From: Channa striata
Lineage: Eukaryota; Chordata; Actinopteri; Anabantiformes; Channidae
Length of the DNA stretch: 64,000 nt
Direction: 5' to 3'
Assembly: GCA_033026295.1 (NCBI GenBank)
Contig: CM065172.1
Location: 13,759,165 to 13,823,164 of the forward strand
Shown: positions 51,801 through 61,400 of the stretch, in pieces
Layout: the number at the start of each line of letters is the position of its first letter
Numbering within the stretch: the first letter of the stretch is position 1
Position numbers and translations under genes: made by a program
Notes under the pieces: generated by a model
The model's input: the letters and a program-made list of their open reading frames with translations, nothing else
Told to the model about the DNA's origin: nothing
Databases searched by the model: none

Positions 51801-53404
51801 TCTTTACTGATTAAAAAAAACCCATTGTTGCACACTGCTTCCTGTGGTCTAGATCTGGGTACAAGTCTGATTTCGGAACAGTACATCTCAACAAGAGACA
51901 CAACAGGCTACTTGGATATTTGCTTTCCTCCAAGTACATCCTTTTGTTCTGTGCTCCTGGCTTGTCCAGTCATGACTCTCAGTTGCCACCGGGTCATGGC
52001 TAGCCATCCATGAGAGGAATATTGGGAGTATTGGTGCCCACTACATACAGTGCTTCTTCTGGAGATGTCAAGTCTCTCAGGGTCCCCAGCCTATCAAAAG
52101 TTTCTCTGCCTGTTCCTGATCACATACCAACCTATGTCCCCCATGTCTGTTTCTGATTCTCTGATACATCTTCCAGCAACCACAGAATAACCCAGTGTCA
52201 TGACCAACATAGAGCCATGTTCCGACTTAGGGGTTTTAAAATTGCAAACTGGTTTTGCTGTGAACCCTGACTGAACGTTGTGCAACTCTAGATTACAAAG
52301 ACACTGAGCTGGCAAAAGCAGAGCACGCCTGCTCCTGTGACAGCCAGCATCCACAAGCCTCTGTACTCCCACACAAGGGAGCCTCTACTGCCTAGCAGGA
52401 TTCAGGCTGAAGTTTTAGAAGCCCAGTGAACAAGAGCCTCTGGTGTTTCCTCTAATCCTTTTCTTGTTCCCTAGTGGGTTGACAATGTTTTGGCCCAGGA
52501 GTCAGCCATCCTGGCTTATGTTACAATTCCTTACCTGTACTATGTTAGGGTGACTTACCTCACTCCATATCAATTGACCATGTTAGGATAACTACCTGGT
52601 CTCATGTTAAAGTTATTCCATTGCTCAGCTGGCTGTTCCCCTGTCTCGTCAGTCTGTTCTGTCAATCACCAGTGGCAAACTGGTTGATCCTCCGGATTAC
52701 TTGGAGAAATGCTGAGACTGGCTACATTAAATGGGAGTCACTAGGAGCCCAATATTAAGTCCAAGGCAGTTAAAGGACTAATCTGTGAATGGCCACAAAT
52801 CATCTGTTCCTCTGCATGATAACCCACAATGTGTGAAAATTGCTGTTCTCATTGTACTTTATTTATCTCTGAGTCTGCACTAATCTGTGGATGAATATGA
52901 GAGGCCCAAACTGGGGCCACAGTCAGTTAAGTAACATGACCTACCAGATGTGGAGACAGACACAGGTTGTCATGGTGACGCATTTCACTTTATAAATTCA
53001 GGTATCTTAAACACTTATCATAGCCTACATGAAAAATACAGCAAGATTAGGCTGTCTTTGGTAAACCATTTGGCAACGGACATTTGATTGCTGCTGGATG
53101 ATGTTTGAAACACTAAGACACATTCGTTAACCCACGATCCAGACCTAACGCAGATTTTTTTACATATGTTGTTAAAGGCGGAAAAAGGACAAAATGTGGC
53201 AGCGTTCACCTTTTCATAACCTGCGTTGGCATCATGTATTTAAGAGGCAACTCGACACTAACATCAACTGTTACATAATTATCTGCGGCACATAGTCGTA
53301 CACTGAAAATACAAAACTTTTATTATCATATTTATCGTGGATGATGACGGAAAGCTCAATTAAATTACGTGACAATAGTGAGCTCATACCTTGCCCTGTG
53401 TCAT
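48831..53404 (-). CDS. faim2: Fas apoptotic inhibitory molecule 2 (TMBIM2/LFG2), 12 coding exons
   Basis: Coding exons in transcript order: 53404-53390, 51143-51053, 50890-50802, 50684-50620, 50520-50467, 50369-50319, 50222-50183, 49876-49839, 49686-49599, 49460-49365, 49141-49088, 48980-48831. They sum to 277 codons including stop. The protein begins MTQGKLSLANKA and has SAPPSYEEAT in a short cytosolic head, then about seven membrane segments from residue 66. It ends FFLQIFGTKRE, as in FAIM2 (human: FFLQLFGTNRE). Asp232 (LAFDTQLLMG) and Asp259 (IYLDIIYIF) match the conserved acidic pair of the BAX-inhibitor-1 family. FAIM2 is a membrane protein mostly of neurons that protects from Fas-triggered death. 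The head is shorter than in human (276 against about 316 residues). GRINA is a less likely identity because its tail differs. Confidence 0.94.
51144..53389 (-). other. faim2: faim2 intron 1
   Basis: This 2.2-kb intron separates a five-codon first exon from the rest. Its middle (about 51560-52660) looks like decayed repeat DNA. No extra exon is evident. Confidence 0.6.
51560..52660. mobile_element. possible decayed LTR-type retroelement remnant
   Basis: The text changes style inside faim2 intron 1. There are repeated TTACCTNNNNNATGTTA-like units at both ends (51570-51660 and 52525-52640), a block TTGTCTGTACATTCTTTACT before an A run, and CCTGTGGTCTAGATCTGGGT, which resembles 3' ends of teleost gypsy-type LTRs. 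No gag or pol frame survives. The family is a guess and the borders are soft. Confidence 0.25.
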
Positions 53405-53540
53405 GATACCGGTTCGTCGTCCCGCAGTAGGCTGTGGTTCCGTGCGCCAACCAGTCCGTGGGCCTCCGGTGTCTCCTTTCTTTTTGCAGTGTTCAGCTGA
53501 GGAATGACAGCAGCGAGAAGGCGCCTCGGATTGATAGTGT
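53405..53540 (-). promoter_or_regulatory. faim2: faim2 5' UTR and proximal promoter region
   Basis: The DNA just upstream of the faim2 ATG is moderately CpG-rich (53400-53550) and then falls back to AT-rich sequence. The transcription start cannot be fixed and no TATA box is clear. Frames on both strands here are not supported. Confidence 0.35.
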
Positions 53541-54046
53541 CGTTCTTGCGTGGTCAAACTGAAAAACCCCTGACGATTCAGTGATGTAATCCCAAAACAA
53601 CGCAGTTAAGAGCCGAGTGGATCCCCCTCCCTCACCCGCGGAGGGATGTTCTAGTAACATCCAGGTGAAGCTGCCCCATAAAGAAAAGCAGGGACTGTAC
53701 CACCTCCCCGGGAAAACGGGGAGGATGGACGCCTGCATGATCTGGAACTTTGGTCTGCAGCAAAAAGTAGGACAGGGAGAGGCTAAATATGATCCCTTTT
53801 CTAGATTTACACCCAATTTTAAATTGTTTTTTTTTCCTAAATTTAAATCTTGTGTTTGAGTTACCTGAAAAAAGCAGCTTTGGGTGAACTCTTCATGGCT
53901 GAAAAATGTATCCAAATTGGGCTTTTAAAATGAAGATGTAGAATAATACAAATAAGTGTTAAAATAAAAAAGTACTGATATTTGTATCAACATTTTAAAT
54001 CAACATAACACAAAATATTATAAAACATACGGTTGATATATACACT
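53541..54046. other. short intergenic gap between faim2 and mfsd5
   Basis: About 500 bases lie between the faim2 upstream region and the most distal likely poly(A) signal of mfsd5. Both genes run on the minus strand. The open frames at 53493-53915 and 53617-53859 show no family resemblance and overlap each other on opposite strands. Confidence 0.5.
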
Positions 54047-54708
54047 TTTATTTCAAAGTGTAAAAAAAAACCATGATAAGACAATACAGAGAAAATACCC
54101 TGTACATGGTGCAGAAACATATTCAAAGTAAAACTGACCTCTTGTAGATTGTTTTTAAAGTATATAGGTGATAGGGAAAAAAAATATTTAAAGTGGAAGA
54201 AGTATTGCAAGAAATGACATTCAGATAGTGGTCCACATCAAGACACCATTTCTGTGAATGTTTATTCAGTTCTTTGTAATTTCATGTCTGTTTTAATAGG
54301 TAATAACACTTCCACATTACTGATGCCATGGAGCCATCAACAGAAGAAATAAATTATATTAAAACAAATGATCCCATCTCCCTGTAGCTGGACACAATGA
54401 GTAAATTATCTGAAAATATTAATGGAATGGATGAGTTTTAAATATGGCCGACTACAAATCCAGGGATTTAGTTTACAAATAACAAGAAATATAGCCTTGC
54501 TCCCAAAGTGTCACAAAAGAAAGAAGTTAATATAAAAGGGACAAATAAGAAACATGGTAAAACAACAACCCTGTTTTGACTTTTTCCTTCACTAATAAAT
54601 TTGCCAAAATGTAGACTTCTTAATATTTTGGTTGAAAACAAAGTTTCAGTAGTACAAAAAAATCTCACAATACATGTGAAAGCAAGCATAAATGTATGGC
54701 TCAGATTC
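54047..54708 (-). other. mfsd5: mfsd5 3' UTR
   Basis: This AT-rich DNA follows the mfsd5 stop. Minus-strand AATAAA hexamers at 54261-54266 and 54047-54052 are candidate poly(A) signals. It has no coding content. Confidence 0.5.
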
Positions 54709-56157
54709 TCAATACCCATCTGACTCCCCTCGGTTTCCCTCCAGTCTCAGGTCTGTGTCGTTTCTGCCCAAGGTGAACAGACTAACAACTGCCATCAAAG
54801 CTGCCAGCATCATGACTGCACACCCTCCAAACATGTGTCTGGTTCCGCTGCCACCCTCCCCTCCACCTGTCCCTGATACCTCGCCATGGAGGGCCAACAG
54901 CCCTAAGCAGGCCAGCAGGTGCAGAGGCAGCCGGAACCAGGCCAGCACACCAGCCCGCTTCTCCTCTGGGATCACCCTCCCCTGGAGAAAGCTGACTGCA
55001 GGGAAGTAGAGTCCACAGGCCAGCTCCAGCAACAGGAAGGCCAGAAAAGATTCATGAGGTCTAGGCTGACCAGGGGCAGTGGAAAAAGTCAGCATGAAAA
55101 AAGAGAAGAAGGCCATTAGCACAGCTAGACATAGCACATGACCAGGTTGTAGACGGTAGCGGGTGGAAGTGGCTAGGCGGTACAACAAAGAGCCAGCCAT
55201 ACTAGCAGCCATGAGGCATGAAAACACTATTCCTAAGGGAGGTCCATGAGGGTCCAGTACTGGTGTCCACAAGAATACAAAAATGTAGAGGACACTTTCA
55301 AACAGTGCCTGCACTCCACCCAAGAGCATGACTCTCCTGTCAGAAAGCAAGCAGCGCAACCCCTCATGGCAGCTGCGTGAGAACCTGGCCTTTGCGGACA
55401 AATGGGTCACACCTACATTTGGAGAACCAAGCAGCAGTGTCTGTTTGTCCACTTCAGGACCTCCTTCAGCCTCTTCCTTGCCCCAGTTTGTCAGCACCAC
55501 CCAGGCACAGCATGCCAGGCAGGGGACAGCCAGAAGAAATGGAGCTACTGGCCCCAGGTGAAGCCACTCAGCCAGCAAGTTGGCCACCAGCCCTGCACCA
55601 ACAGCAAGCCCATGGTTCCAGGTAGCTGCTGTCGTGAAGGTAGTCGGAATCCATTCCTTTGGAAAATCGTGGACTTCCACATGCCGATGCACGTACCAGG
55701 CTTCAAATGTGGTAGCAAGCAGGGATGTGGAAAGACCCCCCAAAACACGGCCCACAATCAAAACAAAGTAGTCTCTGGACAGTTTGGTGAGACAGCAAGC
55801 CGAATAGGACAGGCAGAAGAGAAGACATGTCTGTCTGCGGCCCAAGACTTGAGGGAGCCAGCCTGAAAAAGGTGCAAATAGAACACAGGATGCCAGACCG
55901 CAGACATACAGGATTGCTATTTGTGATTCCAAGAAGCTGTAGTGCCGGTAAAGTTTGTAGAGGTATGGACCTTGAAGCCAGTCTGCCCACAAAGCCAAAA
56001 GGTATCCCCGGAGGAATACACTCTGGAAGTGACGGAAAGCTGGATTGGCTACAGCAGTAGGGGCCGCCTGAGGAGGGGTGAGGCGACGTGCTGTGAGGTC
56101 CAGGCCAACACACAGGGCCAGCAGACAAATGATGGCAAGATACGCTGTCACCAACAT
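54709..56157 (-). CDS. mfsd5: Molybdate-anion transporter MFSD5 (main coding exon)
   Basis: One exon encodes 482 residues from an ATG in good context (ACCATGT), beginning MLVTAYLAIICLLALCVGL as human MFSD5 begins MLVTAYLAF. It is a major facilitator with about 12 membrane segments. Recognisable blocks are ADWLQGPYLYKLY, FLESQIAILYVCGLAS, LTKLSRDYFVLIVGRVLGG, FEAWYVHRHVE, DFPKEWIPTTF and CLLSDRRVMLLGG. MFSD5 is reported to carry molybdate into cells. It is about 30 residues longer than the human protein, mainly from a longer central cytosolic loop after TNWGKEE and a Gly-rich stretch near the C-terminus (GTGGGEGGSG). An upstream exon (56236-56337) could extend the N-terminus. Confidence 0.95.
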   Translation of the reverse strand: MLVTAYLAIICLLALCVGLDLTARRLTPPQAAPTAVANPAFRHFQSVFLRGYLLALWADWLQGPYLYKLYRHYSFLESQIAILYVCGLASCVLFAPFSGWLPQVLGRRQTCLLFCLSYSACCLTKLSRDYFVLIVGRVLGGLSTSLLATTFEAWYVHRHVEVHDFPKEWIPTTFTTAATWNHGLAVGAGLVANLLAEWLHLGPVAPFLLAVPCLACCAWVVLTNWGKEEAEGGPEVDKQTLLLGSPNVGVTHLSAKARFSRSCHEGLRCLLSDRRVMLLGGVQALFESVLYIFVFLWTPVLDPHGPPLGIVFSCLMAASMAGSLLYRLATSTRYRLQPGHVLCLAVLMAFFSFFMLTFSTAPGQPRPHESFLAFLLLELACGLYFPAVSFLQGRVIPEEKRAGVLAWFRLPLHLLACLGLLALHGEVSGTGGGEGGSGTRHMFGGCAVMMLAALMAVVSLFTLGRNDTDLRLEGNRGESDGY

Positions 56158-56177
56158 GGTGAGATAAACTTCATCCA

Positions 56178-56337
56178 GCTGAGATCAAAGCAGGAGTGTC
56201 ATCACGTTTTCAATTCTTCTCTTTGTGTTTCTCACCTGTAAAGACACGGCAACCAATAAGGAGCTGAAGAGCAACACAAGGCCACATACAATATGGAGAC
56301 ACTTGCAGCACTTAGTTTTGTCAAACTGTGTTGGCAT
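56178..56337 (-). CDS. mfsd5: possible in-frame upstream coding exon of mfsd5
   Basis: An ATG at 56337 (A at -3) opens 34 codons, MPTQFDKTKCCKCLHIV and then a hydrophobic stretch, ending at a strong GTGAG donor below 56236. A TTTGATCTCAG acceptor above 56178 would remove a 57-nt intron in phase 0. Seven further codons (LDEVYLT) then lead into the usual start, making a 523-residue protein with one more hydrophobic segment. If the intron is kept, the frame stops at TGA. The same sequence could instead be 5' UTR with an upstream frame. Confidence 0.4.
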
Positions 56338-56362
56338 CTTGGCCAAATTCTACAGTTATTAG

Positions 56363-56376
56363 AAACCACGTGGTTT
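56363..56376. promoter_or_regulatory. 14-bp perfect palindrome with CACGTG E-box
   Basis: AAACCACGTGGTTT is a perfect palindrome around a canonical E-box, 26 bases upstream of the possible mfsd5 upstream ATG. E-boxes of this type bind bHLH factors such as USF, MYC, TFE and CLOCK-BMAL1. Its function is inferred. Confidence 0.4.
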
Positions 56377-56699
56377 GAGAGGTAAACGTATCTCTGAATC
56401 GGTAGCTAACTTTAGCGTCGTGGCAGAGCAGTAACTATTTTTACCAACATTTACGGTAACGATCCGTAACTTTACAAGTAATGTGGTTTGACATGTAAGC
56501 TAATATAAGCTATCTGCTCTGGTTATATTAAAAAACTGCACTAGCCATTTGCTGCAAAATATTCTAAAGTAACGTTAGGATTTACCTTCATTCACGACTG
56601 AAAGCTAGTGTACTGTTTATTTCCGCTCAGGTGTAGCTAACGTAGCCTAGGTGCTAATGCTACTTAGCTAACAACCTATTAACGTAGTTCTGCGATAAC

Positions 56700-56945
56700 C
56701 TACTACCTTTTCCAATATAGTGTATCATGCTATACGCGAAATCTTACCGTACACGTTGACAAGGGTCCCATAATGGTGACATGACATTAAAAAAAAATGA
56801 TAGAATAAACTAAGCGATAGTGGAAGATGCAAGTGTGCCTTTAGTAGCAAAAAGACCATCCGCTTCCGGGATCCGGGTCCTAATATGATTGGACCACAAG
56901 ATGGCAGCACGGCTTTGCTGTTTGATTTCCAGGCGTAGAGCAAAG
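56700..56945 (-). promoter_or_regulatory. mfsd5: mfsd5 promoter region
   Basis: Read on the gene strand, the order is a YY1-like GCCATCTT (56898-56905), CCAAT (56888-56892), then ETS-type CCGGAAG (56863-56869). This is a typical TATA-less housekeeping promoter, with the start expected shortly below 56860. TAGCTAAC-type motifs cluster below it (56500-56690). Confidence 0.5.
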
Positions 56946-58151
56946 TTGTTGCATATTATCAGATGTTCTCGTGTTGCACCTTTTTCAATCCCTTAGCGAT
57001 TTGTTATTTCACAGCAGTAACTACATGCTTATATAAAATACTCATACATTATATAGTGTATCAAGCATGAGCCTAACATTTTCTATGCAGATGTTTGCTG
57101 TCTAAATAGCTAGCTGTGAAAGCAACATGTAGGCTACATTCTATGTGCACAGAGTTAGAAAATGACACAAAACACACGTAAGCTTGATATTACACAATCC
57201 GAGTTTTATATCATTATATCATTTCTATTTAGGATTTACAAAATGTACAAGATGTGCTCAATCATCCATAATCAAACAAGCAAACAGCGAGAGGACCAAT
57301 CAAATAAGATCTCTCACCCAAATATATCTCTTGTGTTTGTATGACAAACATTGGGGGTCAGATGATGGGTGTGTGTAGGGCGAGTGCTGGTGATTTCAAG
57401 GATTATGCTGGTTGGTTACATCATGTGATAGCAGGAAGTGTGTCTAAGCTTTCTGAGAATCCCTTCAACATATTCTTGTGTGCAAAGCCACCTTTGCACA
57501 GCCAAACCCCGCCATAGTAGAGAAATGTAAGTATATTATACATCTGTCCAATCCAGTATACATTGATAAATGTCATTTATACACAGACACTGGGTTAACC
57601 AAGTATTTACAGAAACAAAAGTAAACAAAGGAACTACAAAATGCAACATGTGGTAGGCTATACATAGACATGTTTTTGTGAAACAAGTTTAGAAAATTAC
57701 ATTGTCTATGAAGTTGACATACTGAAGGTGTGCCAAATGTTTTCTGGAACATTTGCCAAAAATAGCAAGAGACAGAATTCACTCTATTTAAGTGACACGT
57801 GTTTTTTGTGATAGTGACACAAAATAGTGGTCTCATTCCAGTACAAATGCAGATGGTCATGTTTATGAAAAAGTGACACAATGGCCTTAGTATTTCAGAT
57901 TTCACTTTGCATTATATACAGGTTCCCTTTGTCTTAAACACAAACTGACAGTCACGCATCTGTAATGGTCCCTAAGTAATAACTGTTTTGATTTGATTTG
58001 TATTATCAAATTTTCAGTCACTGCTAAGTGCTGGTCTGCTGATACTTTGTGACTTAAGGAGTAAACTGCCTTTTGTGTAAGTACACTGGATATAATGAGA
58101 AAATGCACAAATTAACTGTCCAAAGGGTAATAGTAACTCTACACAATGATA
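56946..58151. other. intergenic DNA between mfsd5 and the Rev-erb gene
   Basis: This AT-rich stretch of about 1.2 kb lies between the mfsd5 promoter and the 3' end of the next gene on the same strand. No exon, RNA gene or recognised repeat was found. Part may belong to the Rev-erb 3' UTR. Confidence 0.5.
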
Positions 58152-58410
58152 TTTATTATTACTTGACCAGTGTCTCTTAAGAGGTGTTGAGGTTTGTTTG
58201 TATATTTGAGTTGTATGTGCATGTATATTTTTTCTAAAACACTGCATAAAGATCAATAGTGAATAAAAATTGTGTTCACTACTGCCCTCAAATATCCTTT
58301 AGAAAAATACTTTTCAAATTGCACAGTTCCTTGGAAGATAATATGTGTCTGCATATGTGGTGTGCTTTATATTTCTCTGTAAAACAGTTGTCCATGAACC
58401 AGTGGCCTGC
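58152..58410 (-). other. nr1d4: Rev-erb gene 3' UTR (minimum extent)
   Basis: This is the sequence below the stop codon to the first likely poly(A) signal on the minus strand (AATAAA at 58152-58157). The real UTR may run further down. Confidence 0.4.
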
Positions 58411-61400
58411 TCAAGGGTCAATGCGAAAGGCCAACAATTTGTCGGAGTGCAAGTTGTTCAGTGTGCGCAGCTCTGGCAGGCGCAGGAGGAGTTTGGAGAA
58501 GAGAGTCGTGTCGTCTGGGCGGCGTCGGGTGATCAGAGACCGTAGGGCACGAATCAGTCCCTCCTGGAGTTGCTCTACAGCCCTCATGTCTGAGATGCCA
58601 GTACAGTCTAAAGAGCACAGGCACACAGTTACTGTATAGTTGATTCTTTAACAGTTCATGTCACTGTTCTCTCATTGACCATCAAACAAATGATATCCCT
58701 TTCTCACCTGCAGAGACCAGCACCACAGCCATGAATAGAGCCATTTCATCAGGCTCTAGCCCCAGGGAGCCCAACTTTTCACTGAATACGAACATTGCAT
58801 CCAAAAGGGACCCCATGCCCAAAACCCGCAGGGTTGATAGTGGATATTTTTGGCCATTTAGGAAGGTCACTGTACGCTCTTCAGCATTGAACAGGGTGCA
58901 AAATCGCACCATCAGAACCTAAAAAGTAACAGATGAAACAGACAAACACAGTTAGGTTTGAGAGAACTACTTACACCATTACACTTTCAGAGACTAATAT
59001 AAAACAAATGTGCAATAGAGTTTGAAATGTATGTCTTTACCTGGAAGGTGCCTGATTTGAGCAGCATGACCTGGTCTTGCTGGCTAAGCTCTTGAAATCC
59101 TGGGATTCCTTTGGCAAACTCCACCACCTCCTTGACAGCTGGAGTGAAACACTGAGAGAAGGACTCCCATATCTCTTGACTCGTACGATCTGCCCCTGAT
59201 ACAGGGCATGCATTGAGAGGACAGGCCTTAGAGAAACACAAAACAGATAGAAAGGATAAGAAGAAGAATGCATTTTTTGACAAAATAAAAAAAAAAATAC
59301 ATTATTATTCTCTATGTCATTACATTGGCTTCTTGCACTTACCAGGACTTTAGCTCCTGGAGCTAATTTCCAAGGGCAGGAGGGCTGGTTTGTGGCACCT
59401 CCTGCATTGTGAAAAGTGTTCAGATTGGCAGTCCCTTGGCTGCCCCTTTGAGGGGTTGTATTACTAGAGCTGTTATGATTTTGTTTTGCAGACAAGGTGT
59501 AAGTGTAATGATTGCTGTCCACATTGTGGAATGTAGGTTGGTTGTCATTAGGAGCAACTGGGCATTGAGGGGCAACAGAGCAAGACTTATAACTTTGGCT
59601 GGACGTAGGGTGCAATGAGACTTGGGGAAAACCGGCATCCTGAGAAAAGGGACATGTGTTGTTGGTGATGTTAGCCCTCTTGGCTGCTCTCTCCTGGTCA
59701 TTGCTGCTGGTAAAGATGTCACGGTAGGCTCTGGAGATAGCCCCAATGGCCTCTTTTGAATTGCCATCTTCTATGCTAGGAGGAGTGTCTCTCACTGATG
59801 ATGAGTCCATGTCTATGGCAGCTGACTCATTGAGGCTGTTCATGTAGCTCTGCATCTCATCCAGAAGTCGTTGCTTCTCTCTCTTAGGGATGCGGCCAAA
59901 GCGTACAGCTAAGGAACACACAAACAGAGGGGTAAATGTCAGGTTCTTGCCATTGTAACAACATGGCAGGAAACACTTGTCGTGTTTGTGTTCTATTTTA
60001 TTTTTCAATTTCCTTAAATTTTATATCAGTTTTTGGTTTCTTTTCTGTTTGTAATGGAATGCTCTTTGAAATAACGTAAGTATAAATCTTTAGGCCCAAT
60101 AATGACGACAAATAAACATGGACAGACTTGTGCATCCTTCTTATACAGGGGTGCTATTTAGGAAACATGGGACTTCTAGTGTAACTTACACCTCAATATT
60201 ACATGCATAAATACATTATCAAAGACCTAAAGAAAGTGTTGAGTGATTTCAAGGAGAATCATCCAGACTGCAAGATGAAACCCTCCCTCTCCTCATCCGT
60301 ATCCCCATCTTTTCCCACAGTAACCATCAGCTGGAGATGCTATTTATAGACCCTTTGCTACCATCTGCCTCAACCTCTCCTCTATTCACCCCTGTCTCCT
60401 TCCTCTCCAGCTCCCTCCTACCATTTGTAAGTAGGGCAGTGGGGCAACATGAGTGTGATGTCACTGGCACTCAGATTGTTAGAGGGAGAAGGATGAGAGA
60501 GGTGGGCTTGAAGCACATAAAGGAGTTTGGGAGACAGGAGTGAGTACATGAAGATTGTCATGAGAAACTGTGAGATACAGAAAGTGACAATGTGGGTCTG
60601 TTTATATTCGTGCAAAGCATTGTTAGATCACTCAGAAAGGTTGAGCTATTACCACTTCAAATACTTTGCGATCATATCTAACTTTATAAGTGTAGCAGAA
60701 GATTTGAATCACAGCTTTAAAAAGCAATGTGTTATTGACCTCATTTGTTAAACATTAGCAATGTGCAAAAAAACATACCATTTTAGGTCAAGTTAGTTGA
60801 TTCACTTGGCCCAGTTACATGCAGAGTAAATACTGCTATGTTAACCAAATATACAGTAATATGTTCACAGCCTGCATAGTTCCTTGATGAGGATGGAGCC
60901 AATAACGTGGCATGAGATTAATCTCTTTCATCACGGTTTATAAGAGGCAAATGCGAACTAATGAGCTGCTGCTCTAAAATTATGCTCTGGTTAGAGAAAA
61001 AAAAGTGTGCCAATATGCCGGTGGACTTCAATATTTGACTATACTGCAGAGCCAATGTCACACAGCTGCCTGGTGTAAAATCAGGGTGTACTATTTATTG
61101 TGGTCTGTAGGCAGTTGCATGCGGTTTTCCTGTTTTCGTAATGGTTAAAACAGAGCAAAAAGGGGTTTTTAGGTTGTGGTCCTTAACACTTTCAAAGATC
61201 TTCTCTAAGAGGGTCAAACTGGCTGTTTGTTTGCTTTTTGTGCTGCACATTGCCACCCTATTTTCTCTTTGCACCAGAAGTGTCAGGCACATGCAGAAAT
61301 AACACTAACCTCTTTACTACATTTGGCAATGCAAGGTACTGGAGGGTGGAGATAAGCAGAAACCATACAGAGAGGAAGAAGACAGGAAAACTACACCAAG

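Noticed and set aside
48831..53404. GRINA (TMBIM3) as identity of the BAX-inhibitor gene
   Set aside because: The MTQGK start, PPSYEEAT head and FFLQIFGTKRE tail match FAIM2 better.
53493..53915. 140-residue frame upstream of faim2
   Set aside because: No family match; overlaps another frame on the opposite strand and the CpG-rich 5' region.
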